Assembly (NCBI GenBank): GCA_030066215.1
Contig: JASJCA010000022.1
Span: forward strand, 1-41,565
DNA length: 41,565 nt
Reading direction: 5' to 3'
DNA from: Rhodobacter sp.
GTDB taxonomy: Bacteria > Pseudomonadota > Alphaproteobacteria > Rhodobacterales > Rhodobacteraceae
Part shown: positions 7,639 to 16,714 of the stretch, piece after piece
How the letters are laid out: every line of letters begins with the position of its first letter
Position numbering within the stretch: position 1 is the stretch's first letter
Notes under the pieces: generated by a model
Seen by the model: only the letters and a program-made list of their open reading frames with translations
What the model was told of the DNA's origin: nothing
Databases searched by the model: none
Made by a program: the position numbers and the translations under genes

Positions 7639-8292
7639 TCAGCCGTAGACGCGTTCGCCGAACACTGCAGAGCCGACGCGCACATAGGTCGCGCCCTGGG
7701 CGATGGCGCGTTCGAAATCGGCGCTCATGCCCATCGACAGCTCGTCCAGCCCGTTGCGCGCCGCGATCTTGGCCAGAAGCGCGAAGTGCAGGCTGGGTTC
7801 TTCGTCCGCCGGCGGGAGGCACATCAGACCGACCACCGGCAGGCCGAGCGTGCGGCACTCGGCGATCAGCGCGTCGGCGTCGCCGGGCAGCACGCCGGCC
7901 TTCTGCGGCTCTTCGCCGGTATTGACCTGCACCATCAGGCGCGGGCAGGTCCCCAGCTCGTCGCTCAACCGCGCCAGCGTCCGGGCCAGTTTCGGGCGAT
8001 CCACCGTCTCGATGCAGTCGAAAAGCTGCATCGCCTGGCGCGCCTTGTTGGTCTGCAGCGGCCCGACCAGATGCAGCTCGACCCCGTCGAAACGGTCGCG
8101 CAGCGCCGGCCACTTGCCCGCCGCCTCCTGCACCTTGTTCTCGCCGAACAGCCGGTGCCCGGCGGCCAGCACCGCCTCGATCCTGTCGAGCGGCTGCACC
8201 TTCGACACCGCCACCAGCCGCACCGCGCCTGTCGGGCGGCCGGCCTTCGCTTCCGCGGCGCGGATGCGCGCGACGATGTCGTCCAGCGCCAT
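7639..8292 (-). CDS. yggS: YggS/PROSC-family PLP homeostasis protein
   Basis: This 217-residue protein belongs to the YggS/PROSC (PLPBP) family, a single-domain TIM barrel that binds pyridoxal 5'-phosphate and keeps its free level in check. The PLP-binding lysine is Lys31 in LVAVSKVQP. Other family blocks are HRLFGENKVQEA, LHLVGPLQTNK, VNTGEEPQKAG, GLMCLPP, LSMGMSADFERAI and YVRVGSAVFGER, the last being the phosphate-binding region. It begins two bases after the stop of the TPR-sulfotransferase gene on the same strand, so the two are probably co-transcribed; no functional link is known. Confidence 0.95.
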   Translation of the reverse strand: MALDDIVARIRAAEAKAGRPTGAVRLVAVSKVQPLDRIEAVLAAGHRLFGENKVQEAAGKWPALRDRFDGVELHLVGPLQTNKARQAMQLFDCIETVDRPKLARTLARLSDELGTCPRLMVQVNTGEEPQKAGVLPGDADALIAECRTLGLPVVGLMCLPPADEEPSLHFALLAKIAARNGLDELSMGMSADFERAIAQGATYVRVGSAVFGERVYG

Positions 8293-8294
8293 GG

Positions 8295-10472
8295 CTAGGC
8301 GGCTCCGCCGACCGCGCCGGCATCGAGCGCGTCCAGGGCCGCGAGCATCTCTTGCAGCTCGTCCTCATGCCGCTGCCAGGCCTGGGTCGAGGAGGTGTAG
8401 ATCGGCTGCCGCACCTGGTGCAGGCTGAGGGTCGAGACCTGGCGTTCGGTCTTGTGGAAGTCCAGACAGGCGTCTTCCCAGGGCAGGCCGCAGGCCTCGA
8501 TGAGCCGCCGGGTCTGCGGTTCAGGGTCGCGCACGAGGTCCTCGTATTGGATCTCGTGAATCCAGCCAGGACAGAGGTCGCGCCAAAACGCCACCAACTC
8601 GGCGAACATACCGTAGACCGCCGCAAGCTGGGTCATGTCATAAGCATAGGCATGGCGGCCGGGCGCGAACGGGTTCTTGTAGATCGAGAATAGATTGTCG
8701 CGCGGATCGCGGCGCACCACGACGACGCGCGCATTCGGCAGCGCAAGCCGGATCGCGCCCAGCACCATATAGTTCTGGATGCCCTTGTCGGTGACCCGGG
8801 CCGCGTCGGGGTGCAGCTCGCGCAGGCGCGCCTCGATGCGATGGCCGACATCGGCGATCTCGTCCGCGCCGAGCTCGTCGAGCCCGCGGAGCCCGCGCGC
8901 CCCAAGCGACAGCGCGGCGTTCCATTCGCTGCGCGCCGACCCGACCTCGCCGGCGCCCGCGACTTGGGAATGGCTGGCGACGATCTGCTCGACCAGCGTG
9001 GTGCCCGACCGCGGCATGCCGGTGACGAAGATCGGCGCGAACTCGGACCGGCCGGGCACCTCGGTGCCCAGATAGTCGTAGCCGCCGAAGGCCGATTTGA
9101 CCTCGTCGACGACGCGCCGGCGGTGATCAAGGTCGAAGGGATAAAGCTGCCTGGCCAGATCGTTGGCCGGCCTGAGATAGGTAAAGACCCGATCGTGGGC
9201 ACCGGTATCCTCCATCGCCTTGGCCAGCGCAAAGCCCAGATAGACCCGCCCGGCATCGGCGTCGGGCCTGTCGGCCCAAAGCGCCTGCATCAGCGCGATT
9301 GCCGGGTCGTCGGCGGTCATCTTCCGCCCTGCGGCCAGGACCTGGTAATAGCTCGGCTCGCCCGGATCGCGGTCGATCCCTTCTCGGATCAACACGCCGG
9401 CCGCGTCGAAGCGGCCGAGCGATTGCAGGTATTCCGCCGTGGCGGTGCGGGCAAACGCGCTGTCGGGGTCGAGCGTCATCGCCCGGTCGAAGGTTGCCAT
9501 GGCGTCGTCCTGCCGCTGCGCCGCGGCCAGCGCCTGGGCCAGCCGCACGGTCAAGGTGGCGTTGTCGGGGGCCTTGGCCAGCGCCGCCTCGATCAACGGC
9601 AGCGCGTCGAGATACTGGCCGTTGCGGCAAAGCGCGTCGATTAGCATCGGTGCGATCCGCGGGTCGTCGGGGCGTTCCTCGGCCGCCTGCCGCAGCATGG
9701 TGATCGCCCGACCGAACTGCAACTCGGCCAGCGACGCCTCGGCCACGACCAGCATCGGGTCGGCAAGCCGCGGCGCGATGGCCAGCGCCGCCTGCGCCTG
9801 GACGATGGCCTCGTCGCGGCGGTCCTGGGACAGCAGGAACTGCGCGTATTGGCTTCGCGCCTCGGCGTAATCCTTGTCGAGCTCGATCGCCCGCCGATAC
9901 CGCGCCTCGGCCGCTCCCGGGTGGCCAAGCTGCGCCTCGGCATTGGCGATGATCGCCTGCAGGACGGGTACGTCGGGGTGCCGGGCGTCGAGGGTCTCGG
10001 CGATCGCCTTGGCCTTGCCGAAGTCGCCGGACTGGATCATCGACACCGCCAGGTTGACCTCTTGGATCGGCGCGCCGCGGGTCGTGGTCTCGGTGCTCTT
10101 GCCGGCGAGCGCGACGCGCCGAGCGACACCGTTGCGGACCTCTGCCGGCAGGTCGGCCGCGGCGACCCGCGCCTGCAGCCGGCCAAGCGCGCCGGCATCT
10201 TTCGCCGCCACCACCGCCTGGGCATAGGCGTCCCAAAACGCCGCCACGTCTGGCTTGCCGTCGACCGCCGCCTCAAAATGGCCCACCGCCTCGGCGAAGC
10301 GGCGCTGCGCCAGTGCGATACGGCCAACTTGGAACCGGACCTCGGGCTGCTTCGGCCGGACCGCCAGGATCGCCTTGTATTTCTGGAACGCACCGGCGAT
10401 GTCGCCGGCCTCTTGCAGGCGCATCGCCGCCTGGTAGATTTCAGGGATTTTCGACGGGTTCAAGGGCAGCAC
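8295..10472 (-). CDS. TPR-repeat protein with C-terminal sulfotransferase domain
   Basis: A GTG start (10470-10472) preceded by AGGAGG seven bases upstream gives 725 residues; the longer open frame to 10547 runs through the porin terminator region and was rejected. The N-terminal 450 or so residues are a chain of tetratricopeptide-like helices (for example RYRRAIELDKDYAEARSQYA and AMATFDRAMTLDPDSA). The C-terminal part (from about residue 478) is a sulfotransferase domain with the PAPS 5'-phosphate loop VTGMPRSGTTLVEQ and the 3'-phosphate motif VVVRRDPRDNLFSIYKN. This architecture is common in marine alphaproteobacteria. The acceptor is unknown. No signal peptide is visible. It is probably co-transcribed with yggS. 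Confidence 0.92.
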   Translation of the reverse strand: MLPLNPSKIPEIYQAAMRLQEAGDIAGAFQKYKAILAVRPKQPEVRFQVGRIALAQRRFAEAVGHFEAAVDGKPDVAAFWDAYAQAVVAAKDAGALGRLQARVAAADLPAEVRNGVARRVALAGKSTETTTRGAPIQEVNLAVSMIQSGDFGKAKAIAETLDARHPDVPVLQAIIANAEAQLGHPGAAEARYRRAIELDKDYAEARSQYAQFLLSQDRRDEAIVQAQAALAIAPRLADPMLVVAEASLAELQFGRAITMLRQAAEERPDDPRIAPMLIDALCRNGQYLDALPLIEAALAKAPDNATLTVRLAQALAAAQRQDDAMATFDRAMTLDPDSAFARTATAEYLQSLGRFDAAGVLIREGIDRDPGEPSYYQVLAAGRKMTADDPAIALMQALWADRPDADAGRVYLGFALAKAMEDTGAHDRVFTYLRPANDLARQLYPFDLDHRRRVVDEVKSAFGGYDYLGTEVPGRSEFAPIFVTGMPRSGTTLVEQIVASHSQVAGAGEVGSARSEWNAALSLGARGLRGLDELGADEIADVGHRIEARLRELHPDAARVTDKGIQNYMVLGAIRLALPNARVVVVRRDPRDNLFSIYKNPFAPGRHAYAYDMTQLAAVYGMFAELVAFWRDLCPGWIHEIQYEDLVRDPEPQTRRLIEACGLPWEDACLDFHKTERQVSTLSLHQVRQPIYTSSTQAWQRHEDELQEMLAALDALDAGAVGGAA

Positions 10473-10524
10473 GCGGCAACCTCCTTCTGGCGGGCGCGTC
10501 CGCTCTATACCACTTTGGGGGCCG

Positions 10525-10558
10525 GAAAAAAGAAAGAGCGGGCGCAAGGCCCGCTCTT
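10525..10558 (-). terminator. Rho-independent terminator of the porin gene
   Basis: A perfect 10-bp stem (10534-10543 and 10549-10558, AAGAGCGGGC / GCCCGCTCTT) closes a 5-nt loop. On the minus strand it runs into a T-rich tract (complement of the A-rich 10526-10535). It lies just past the porin stop and before the TPR-sulfotransferase start. Confidence 0.9.
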
Positions 10559-10581
10559 CCCGAAACGAGTATCCCGAAGGA

Positions 10582-11565
10582 TCAGAACGTCATCGCAACG
10601 CCGAGCGAGAAGGTGTCCTGCGTGGTGCCGGCACGGTCGCTGTGGCCGTAGCCGAACTGCACCTCGGCGCCACCGCCCAGGTCGTAGTTCACGATCAGGC
10701 CGTAGCCTTCGTTGTCGGCGCCCACGGTGCGGTCAAACACACCGTAGTTCACGGCGATGGTCAGCGCGTCCATCGAGTAGCCGAACGCGACGCCCATGTG
10801 GCTGTCGTTGCCGCCGTAGCCGTCGAGGTCCGAGTAGTTCAGGATCGCCTGGATGCCGTTGTCGAAGGTGGCGTCGAGGCTGATACCGATGATGTCGAAC
10901 TGCGTACCGCCGGTTTCGCCGGTCTGGTAGCCGAGGCCGACGCCGAGGCCGACACCGCCGAGATCGCCGGAGTACCGACCACCGATGCCGAACGCGGTCG
11001 AAGCACCGGCAGCGCCGGCATCATCGATTTCCGCCGACACGGCGAAGGCGAAGTCGCCGAACGAGTAGTCGTAACGCGCGACCTGACCGTCGTGGATGCC
11101 GTCGAGGCCAGCGTTGCCGCTGTAGCCGGCATGCTCGTGGTCGTCCTGGATGGCGCCGCCGATGATGGCTTCGGTCAGGGCCCAGTCGAACGCACCGTCG
11201 GTGTCACCCATGGTGATGGTCCCGAAGTTGCCCGACAGGAAGACCGACTCACCGCCCTGGCGGTCAGCGTCGAAAGCGTCGGAGTCGCCGTTCACGGTAC
11301 AGGGCAGAACCGTACATACGGTGTCGGTGCCGTCGGATTCGTCGAGGTCGATCGACGCGCCGAAGGTCAGCCCGTTGTCAGTCTCGCCCGACATGGTGAA
11401 CGTGACGTCGATGTCGGTGTGGAACTGGGTCTCGATCGACGCCCCAGTCGCATCCTCACCGCCGAAGATGCCCATTTCGGCATAACCGGTAACCTCGACG
11501 CCCTGAGCGGACGCGATACCGGCTGAGGCCACGAGGGCAGTGGTTGCGAAGAGAACCTTTTTCAT
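10582..11565 (-). CDS. Outer-membrane general porin (Rhodobacter type)
   Basis: This 327-residue porin has a clear Sec signal peptide (MKKVLFATTALVASAGIASA, then QGVEV). The mature protein is a run of alternating amphipathic strands rich in Asp, Gly and aromatic residues (VTGYAEMGIFGG, LTFGASIDLDESDG, FAFAVSAEIDDAG, VGLGVGLGYQTG). It ends in a terminal strand with the C-terminal Phe (TFSLGVAMTF) required for outer-membrane assembly. Two cysteines in DTVCTVLPCTVNG may form a loop disulfide. It fits the trimeric 16-stranded porins of Rhodobacter. A GAGGG ribosome-binding site precedes the ATG, and a strong terminator follows. It passes small solutes non-specifically; ion selectivity cannot be read from the sequence, though the barrel is very acidic. 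Confidence 0.93.
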   Translation of the reverse strand: MKKVLFATTALVASAGIASAQGVEVTGYAEMGIFGGEDATGASIETQFHTDIDVTFTMSGETDNGLTFGASIDLDESDGTDTVCTVLPCTVNGDSDAFDADRQGGESVFLSGNFGTITMGDTDGAFDWALTEAIIGGAIQDDHEHAGYSGNAGLDGIHDGQVARYDYSFGDFAFAVSAEIDDAGAAGASTAFGIGGRYSGDLGGVGLGVGLGYQTGETGGTQFDIIGISLDATFDNGIQAILNYSDLDGYGGNDSHMGVAFGYSMDALTIAVNYGVFDRTVGADNEGYGLIVNYDLGGGAEVQFGYGHSDRAGTTQDTFSLGVAMTF

Positions 11566-11809
11566 TGGTTTTCCCTCATTCGTTAAAGGTGCACCTCAAC
11601 CCGGTATTCGAATTGAGTATGCTGCTGTGTCGCTCCATGCGCCTTGGAATGCAAGAAACCGCGCCATGGTTTTGCCAAAGCGCCGCCAGATGATGCCGCA
11701 TTGCAACAGTGTGTTGCATGGCCCGATTCGACCCCATCGGCGAAATGCCTTGTCGCCCGGTTTTGGCTCCGGTACACCTGCGGCTACGGCGGGCGTGGGG
11801 CAATTCGAT

Positions 11810-12352
11810 ATGACATCGGCCAATCCTTTGAAATCCATCGGCATCTTGGGATTGATCCTGGCCTTGAGCGGCTGTGGCGGCGCGCTCGATATCGGCCGTC
11901 CGGGGGGGATTTTCTCGCCTCGCGCGCCCGACGGACGGGTCAGCGAGGGCACGCTGCGCCAACGCGCCAACACGCCGCCCGAACTGCGCCGGGCCGAGCG
12001 CCGCGAACGCGGCACGATCTGGGACCTTTTCGAGGCCCGCGACGACCCGAATGTGACGGTCGAGGTCAACAAGTACATCTGGAACGCCTCGCTCGACATC
12101 CTCAGCTTCTTGCCGATCCAGGCCGCCGATCCGTTCTCGGGCGTGATCGTCACTGGTTATGGCACCCCGCCTGGCGGCGGCCGGGCCTATCGGGCGACGA
12201 TCTTCGTACAAGACCCCGCGCTTGATGCGCGGTCCTTGAACCTCGCCTTGCAGACCCGCAGCGGTCCGGCCAGCCGCGAGACCGTGCAGGCCGTCGAAGA
12301 CGCCATCCTCACCCGCGCCCGCCAGCTTCGGATCCGCGACGGACGGCTTTAA
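11810..12352 (+). CDS. DUF3576-family lipoprotein
   Basis: The ATG at 11810 gives 180 residues with a type II signal peptide whose lipobox is LALSGC (Cys22); an upstream extension of the frame is possible but would bury this signal. The rest matches the DUF3576 family: RAERRERGTIWDLF, VEVNKYIWNASLDILSFLPI, and AADPFSGVIVTGYGTPPG with the conserved ADPFSG.I.T pattern, followed by a strand/helix region ending LTRARQLRIRDG. The protein should be anchored to the inner or outer membrane. Its function is unknown, but genes of this family often sit beside leuS in alphaproteobacteria, as here. A 406-bp gap separates it from leuS. Confidence 0.85.
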   Translation: MTSANPLKSIGILGLILALSGCGGALDIGRPGGIFSPRAPDGRVSEGTLRQRANTPPELRRAERRERGTIWDLFEARDDPNVTVEVNKYIWNASLDILSFLPIQAADPFSGVIVTGYGTPPGGGRAYRATIFVQDPALDARSLNLALQTRSGPASRETVQAVEDAILTRARQLRIRDGRL

Positions 12353-12758
12353 GGCGCGGGCGGCACGCTGGCGCCTGACCGGTGGGTCGGGCCCCGGACG
12401 AACGTAGAGGATCCCCGAAAGCCAGCATCGCACCTGGGCAAAAGGATCACGCCCGGCCCCGAGGGCGGGCGCCGCGCAAACTGCACTGCTATCTCTTCGA
12501 AGCCTAAATGTTGCAAGGTTTTCAGGGCTCTCGACGCATCGCGCCCGCCCTGGGGGGCGGGGCCGGGCGCGATCCGCGGCTGAAGCCGCGGGGGACGGTT
12601 GATATTCGGAAACCCAAATACTCGACGACACCGAACCCGCCCGCTCCTACACCAGCCCCTCCTCGCCGCCTTGCCCCGCACACATCACGCACTGGACCCC
12701 GGACAAGCCGCAAAGTATGACCGCCGGGCAACCGTCCGTCCGTATCGAAAGACCGCCC
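12353..12758 (+). other. Intergenic region between DUF3576 gene and leuS with GC-rich inverted repeats
   Basis: No gene is supported in this 406-bp stretch. It contains a GC-rich inverted repeat with perfect 10-bp arms, ATCGCGCCCG (12538-12547) and CGGGCGCGAT (12564-12573). Directly next to it is a second hairpin, CCGCGGC-TGAA-GCCGCGG (12574-12591). Neither is followed by a T-run, so they look like mRNA-stabilising or leader structures rather than classical terminators. The leuS leader must begin in or after this region. No leader peptide rich in Leu codons was recognised. Confidence 0.5.
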
Positions 12759-15314
12759 ATGTCCCGCTACGCACCCCGTGAGATCGAGCCGAAATGGCAG
12801 GCTGCCTGGGAGGCGGCCGGCAGCTTCGTCGCCACCCGCGACCCTGCCAAGCCGAAATACTACGTGCTCGAGATGTTCCCCTATCCGTCTGGGCGCATCC
12901 ATATGGGGCACGTGCGCAACTACACCATGGGCGACGTCATCGCGCGTTACAAAATGTCGTGCGGATTCAGCGTCCTGCACCCGATGGGTTGGGACGCCTT
13001 CGGGCTCGCCGCCGAGAACGCCGCGATGGAAAAGGGCATCCATCCCGGCGTTTGGACCTACCAGAATATTGCCGACATGAAGGCGCAGATGCAGCCTTTG
13101 GGCTTCTCGCTCGACTGGAGCCGAGAGATCGCCACCTGCCATCCGGAATACTACCGCCACCAGCAGGCCATGTTCCTGGATTTCCTGGAAAACGGCCTGA
13201 TCCACCGCAAGGCCGCCGTGGTCAACTGGGACCCGGTCGACATGACCGTTCTGGCCAACGAGCAAGTGATCGACGGCAAAGGCTGGCGGTCCGGCGCGCC
13301 CGTCGAACGGCGTGAGCTGACCCAGTGGTTCTTCAAGATCTCCGACTTCTCCGAAGAGCTCTTGGACGCCATCGACGGCCTCGACAACTGGCCCGAGAAG
13401 GTCAAGCTGATGCAGCGCAACTGGATCGGCAAGTCGCGCGGGCTGCAGTTTTCCTTCAGCCTGGTCGACGGCCCGCACGGCCATGACCGGGTCGAGGTCT
13501 ACACCACGCGGCCCGACACGCTGATGGGCGCGTCGTTCATCGCCATCTCGCCCGACCATTCGCTGGCGCGGATGCTGGAGCGCGAGAATGCCGACATCGC
13601 CGCCTTCAACGCCGAGTGCCGCCGGATGGGCACCTCGGAGGAAGAACTGGAAAAGGCCCCGAAGCTGGGTTTCGACACCGGGCTCACCGTGCGCCACCCG
13701 TTCGACACCGCCTGGGAGCTGCCGGTCTACATCGCCAATTTCATCCTGATGGATTACGGCACCGGCGCCATCTTCGGCTGCCCGGCGCATGACCAGCGCG
13801 ACCTCGACTTCGCCCGGAAATATGGCCTGGACGTCATCGATACATTCGTCGCGCTCGACGGCGGCCAGCCGGTAGAAAACGAGGCCTTCGTCCCGCCCAA
13901 GACGGAAAAGGTGCGTTGGGTCAAAGGTTTCGGTTGGCCCGAGGAGGCCACGGGTGACAAGGCCATCGACGCCGCCATCGCGTTTTGCGAGGCCAACAGC
14001 GTCGGCCAGGGCGTCACCAAGTACCGCCTGCGCGACTGGGGGCTTTCCCGCCAGCGCTACTGGGGCTGCCCGATCCCCGTCGTGCATTGCGACACCTGCG
14101 GCGTGGTGCCGGAGAACAAGGAAAATCTGCCGATCCGGCTGCCCGATGACGTCGCCTTCGACCAGCCGGGCAACCCGCTCGACCGTCACCCGACCTGGCG
14201 CGACTGCCCCTGTCCGTCTTGCGGGCGGCCCGCGAAACGTGAGACCGACACGATGGACACCTTTGTCGACTCGTCGTGGTACTTCGCCCGTTTCACTGCA
14301 CCGCGCGCCGACACGCCGACCGAGCCCGACGACGCCGCCTATTGGATGAACGTCGACCAGTATATCGGCGGTATCGAGCACGCGATCCTGCACCTCTTGT
14401 ACTCGCGTTTCTTCTGCCGCGCGATGCATATCTGCGGGCACCTGCCCGAGACCGCGCGCGAACCCTTCGACGCGCTTTTCACCCAAGGCATGGTGACCCA
14501 CGAAATCTACGTCACCCGCGACGAACGCGACCGCCCGGTCTACCATTTGCCGGAACACATCGAGTGGCACGAATCCGGCGCGCGGCTGGGTGAAACCGGC
14601 GAGGCGGTCGAGGTGATCCCCTCGGCCAAGATGTCGAAATCGAAGAAGAACGTGGTCGATCCGGCGCGGATTATCGATGAATACGGCGCCGATACCGCGC
14701 GCTGGTTCGTGTTGTCGGACAGCCCTCCCGAGCGCGACGTCGAATGGACCGCCGCGGGCGCCGAGGCGGCCGCCAAGCACCTCGCCCGGGTACACCGCCT
14801 GGCCGCCGAAACCGCCGACGGCGGCGCGGCCGAGGAGGTCGATGAGGATCTGAAACGCGCGATGCACAAGACGATCCACGACGTCACCATGGGCATCGAC
14901 TCGTTTGGCTTCAACGCCGCCATCGCCCGGCTCTACGCCTTCACCAACACCATCGCCAAGGCGCGGCCCGCCACGGCGACGCGGCGCGAGGCGCTGCGAA
15001 CGCTGGCCCAGCTCATGTCGCCGATGACCCCGCATCTTTCCGAAGAGATCTGGCAGATGCTCGACGGCGCGGGCCTCGTCGCCGGTGCGCCCTGGCCCGA
15101 GGCCGATCCGGCGCTGCTGGTCGAGGACACCGTGACCCTGCCGATCCAGGTCAACGGCAAGCGGAGGTCCGAGATCACGGTGGCCAAGGACCTGACCAAG
15201 GACGCAGTGGAAAAACTGGTGCTGGAAGACGCCGCGGTGCTGAAGGCACTGGCCGGCGGCGCGCCGAAAAAACTGATCGTGGTGCCGGGGCGGATCGTCA
15301 ACGTGGTAGTTTAG
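12759..15314 (+). CDS. leuS: Leucyl-tRNA synthetase
   Basis: LeuRS charges tRNA-Leu. From ATG 12759 ([14 protein letters not shown]) it has 851 residues, normal for bacterial LeuRS; an in-frame ATG at 12717 would add 14 residues without similarity to the usual N-terminus. The HIGH motif is HMGH (residues 48-51) in [14 protein letters not shown], and KMSKS is at 624-628 ([12 protein letters not shown]). The CP1 editing domain is complete, with the Thr-rich [13 protein letters not shown] motif and the [18 protein letters not shown] motif. Zinc-like cysteine clusters occur in CDTCGVVP and CPCPSCGRP. The C-terminal tRNA-binding region is present. In relatives leuS is close to lptE and holA; here about 1.4 kb with two extra genes lies in between. 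Confidence 0.98.
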   Translation: MSRYAPREIEPKWQAAWEAAGSFVATRDPAKPKYYVLEMFPYPSGRIHMGHVRNYTMGDVIARYKMSCGFSVLHPMGWDAFGLAAENAAMEKGIHPGVWTYQNIADMKAQMQPLGFSLDWSREIATCHPEYYRHQQAMFLDFLENGLIHRKAAVVNWDPVDMTVLANEQVIDGKGWRSGAPVERRELTQWFFKISDFSEELLDAIDGLDNWPEKVKLMQRNWIGKSRGLQFSFSLVDGPHGHDRVEVYTTRPDTLMGASFIAISPDHSLARMLERENADIAAFNAECRRMGTSEEELEKAPKLGFDTGLTVRHPFDTAWELPVYIANFILMDYGTGAIFGCPAHDQRDLDFARKYGLDVIDTFVALDGGQPVENEAFVPPKTEKVRWVKGFGWPEEATGDKAIDAAIAFCEANSVGQGVTKYRLRDWGLSRQRYWGCPIPVVHCDTCGVVPENKENLPIRLPDDVAFDQPGNPLDRHPTWRDCPCPSCGRPAKRETDTMDTFVDSSWYFARFTAPRADTPTEPDDAAYWMNVDQYIGGIEHAILHLLYSRFFCRAMHICGHLPETAREPFDALFTQGMVTHEIYVTRDERDRPVYHLPEHIEWHESGARLGETGEAVEVIPSAKMSKSKKNVVDPARIIDEYGADTARWFVLSDSPPERDVEWTAAGAEAAAKHLARVHRLAAETADGGAAEEVDEDLKRAMHKTIHDVTMGIDSFGFNAAIARLYAFTNTIAKARPATATRREALRTLAQLMSPMTPHLSEEIWQMLDGAGLVAGAPWPEADPALLVEDTVTLPIQVNGKRRSEITVAKDLTKDAVEKLVLEDAAVLKALAGGAPKKLIVVPGRIVNVVV

Positions 15315-15415
15315 AGCCAAATCCGAAAGTACGCCAGTTACTGCAACTTTCAAAACATCGAAAGAATGGTAGCATACCAATAATTAGATGATGATTCGTA
15401 TGGTGGTATCATATC

Positions 15416-15682
15416 ATGAAAGACGGATATAAGTGTCTGTATTGCGAAAGCGATAGAATTGCAAGCGGCCCTTCTGGATGGACAACATCTATAAAGGCAG
15501 GATTGTACGGTTTATTTAGCGGCAAGGCATGGAAACCTCTAACGATGAAAAACGGAGAGATGTGTCATTGTCAAGACTGCAAGGGAGACTTTTTGATTTG
15601 CCCATACTGTGAGCAAATCAATTATCATGAACCAGATCCAAGCCCTTGTAGTCAGTGTGGCCGCAAATACTCGCACCCATAA
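15416..15682 (+). CDS. Small cysteine-rich putative zinc-ribbon protein in AT-rich DNA
   Basis: This reading frame of 88 codons encodes a protein with four CxxC-type pairs: Cys7/Cys10, Cys52/Cys55 (with Cys50), Cys62/Cys65 and Cys78/Cys81. That is enough for two zinc ribbons (KCLYCESD...CHCQDC and LICPYCEQ...CSQCGRKY). It has no signal peptide; a short hydrophobic stretch (GLYGLFSG) separates the pairs. Base composition is strikingly AT-richer than the surrounding genome, and codons such as ATA, AGA and TTT are frequent, which suggests recent transfer. No strong ribosome-binding site is seen. The regular cysteine spacing argues for a real gene. No function can be assigned; nucleic-acid or protein binding is a guess. 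Confidence 0.6.
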   Translation: MKDGYKCLYCESDRIASGPSGWTTSIKAGLYGLFSGKAWKPLTMKNGEMCHCQDCKGDFLICPYCEQINYHEPDPSPCSQCGRKYSHP

Positions 15683-15805
15683 CGAATTACTGGATTTTCT
15701 GTTAGTATCTCACAAAATCGACGAGATTGCTTTTGCGATTCATGCTCATCGGCATTCAGCCTTTCTTGACCGCCAGGTGAAACCCATCACAAAGGCTGCC
15801 TCCGA

Positions 15806-15835
15806 TTGACCCGGTGCGCCCGCGGGGCCTAGACT
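15806..15835 (+). promoter_or_regulatory. Candidate sigma-70 promoter for the membrane zinc-ribbon gene
   Basis: TTGACC (15806-15811) and TAGACT (15830-15835) are separated by 18 bases and lie about 30 bp upstream of the ATG at 15864. Both hexamers match the alphaproteobacterial housekeeping consensus at most positions. The motif marks the return from AT-rich insert to normal GC-rich sequence. Confidence 0.45.
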
Positions 15836-15863
15836 CTCAGCCAGACTAATTCCAGAGGACACC

Positions 15864-16460
15864 ATGGCAGGGCTTTCCCAGGAACAGCTTGAGAAACGCG
15901 CCTCGATCCAAAAGACGGCGACGATCTGGGGCGTGGTCGTCGGCGTTCTGGCCGGGCTGATCGCGCTTTGGGTACTGGGCGGACAGGGCGCGGCGCTGCG
16001 CCATGGCGGCGCTCTGGTCATCGCCCTGGCGGCGGGCTTTTTGGTCCACCGCGCCAGTTTCAACTCCGGCGCCAAGTCGGCGAAATGCGCCAAGTGCGGG
16101 GCCGCGTTCAGCCGCTCGCGCACCGACCGCAGCGAAGCCCTGGCCTCGAGCACCGCCAAGGAGGAACGGCAAGAGCAGGAGGACAAGTCGACCAAGGTCA
16201 CCACCTGGACCGAAGAGGTCTATGACGTCACCGACACCTACACCTGCGCGAATTGCGGCGACACGACGACCGAGACTTCCCAGTCCACCCGCCGGCGCGA
16301 CGAGACCACCGAGGTCGAGCCTTTCGTGCCGCCGGAGCCACCCAAATCGGACAAATCAGCCGCCGCCTCGGCCAAATCCGGGAAATCCGCAGCTGCCTCG
16401 GGCAAATCGGCAAAGTCGGCCTCCGGAGCCTCGAAGCGGGGCAAGTCTTCCCGGCGCTAG
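15864..16460 (+). CDS. Membrane-anchored zinc-ribbon protein with Lys/Ser-rich tail
   Basis: The 198-residue product has two predicted transmembrane helices near its N-terminus (about 20-38, TIWGVVVGVLAGLIALWVLG, and 46-62). A soluble domain follows with Cys75/Cys78 (CAKCGAAF) and Cys128/Cys131 (CANCGDTT), which could pair into one zinc ribbon across a 49-residue charged insert. The C-terminal 45 residues are low-complexity repeats of AKSGKSAAASG type and are strongly basic. An AGAGGA ribosome-binding site sits before the ATG. I recognise no named family. Topology suggests a cytoplasmic metal-binding domain tethered to the inner membrane; function is unknown. Together with the preceding mini-gene it separates leuS from lptE. 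Confidence 0.78.
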   Translation: MAGLSQEQLEKRASIQKTATIWGVVVGVLAGLIALWVLGGQGAALRHGGALVIALAAGFLVHRASFNSGAKSAKCAKCGAAFSRSRTDRSEALASSTAKEERQEQEDKSTKVTTWTEEVYDVTDTYTCANCGDTTTETSQSTRRRDETTEVEPFVPPEPPKSDKSAAASAKSGKSAAASGKSAKSASGASKRGKSSRR

Positions 16461-16480
16461 GGCTGGGTGAGGCTTGGTTG

Positions 16481-16503
16481 GGGCGCGTGACGGGATCGCG
16501 CCC
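16481..16503 (+). terminator. Weak hairpin after the membrane zinc-ribbon gene
   Basis: A 7-bp stem, GGGCGCG (16481-16487) and CGCGCCC (16497-16503), with a 9-nt loop lies 20 bp after the stop codon. There is no T-run, so it is at best a Rho-dependent or weak terminator. The remaining sequence up to lptE (16504-16714) holds nothing else I can support. Confidence 0.3.
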
Positions 16504-16714
16504 GACTCTGAAGTTGCCCGTTTCGTGAGGAGCCGTGCCCTTCCATCATGCAAACGCTCGCACATAGCCACCACCTCCCTTGGGACCGGATCAGGTGTAA
16601 CTAGGCTGTATCGCCGCCGCCGCCGGCAAACCGGCGCTTGCCAACCGTGCCCGGCCCGGCGATGCTGCGCGAAACGGCCGCGACAAGCGGCCTGGCACAG
16701 GCAGACCGATTCCG

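Noticed and set aside
12522-15380. 952-codon open frame antisense to leuS
   Set aside because: It mirrors leuS exactly, has no recognisable domain, and is the usual antisense artefact of GC-rich codon usage.
15609-15809. 66-codon frame overlapping the end of the cysteine-rich mini-gene
   Set aside because: No ribosome-binding site or motif was seen; the overlapping frame with ordered cysteines is more convincing.
16340-16455. Short tandem repeats resembling a CRISPR or satellite array
   Set aside because: They are in-frame codon repeats encoding the AKSGKSAAASG tail of the membrane protein and have no spacers.
16560-16620. Strong-looking ribosome-binding site and ATG on the minus strand before lptE
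   Set aside because: The frame behind it runs antisense into the membrane zinc-ribbon gene and encodes low-complexity sequence.
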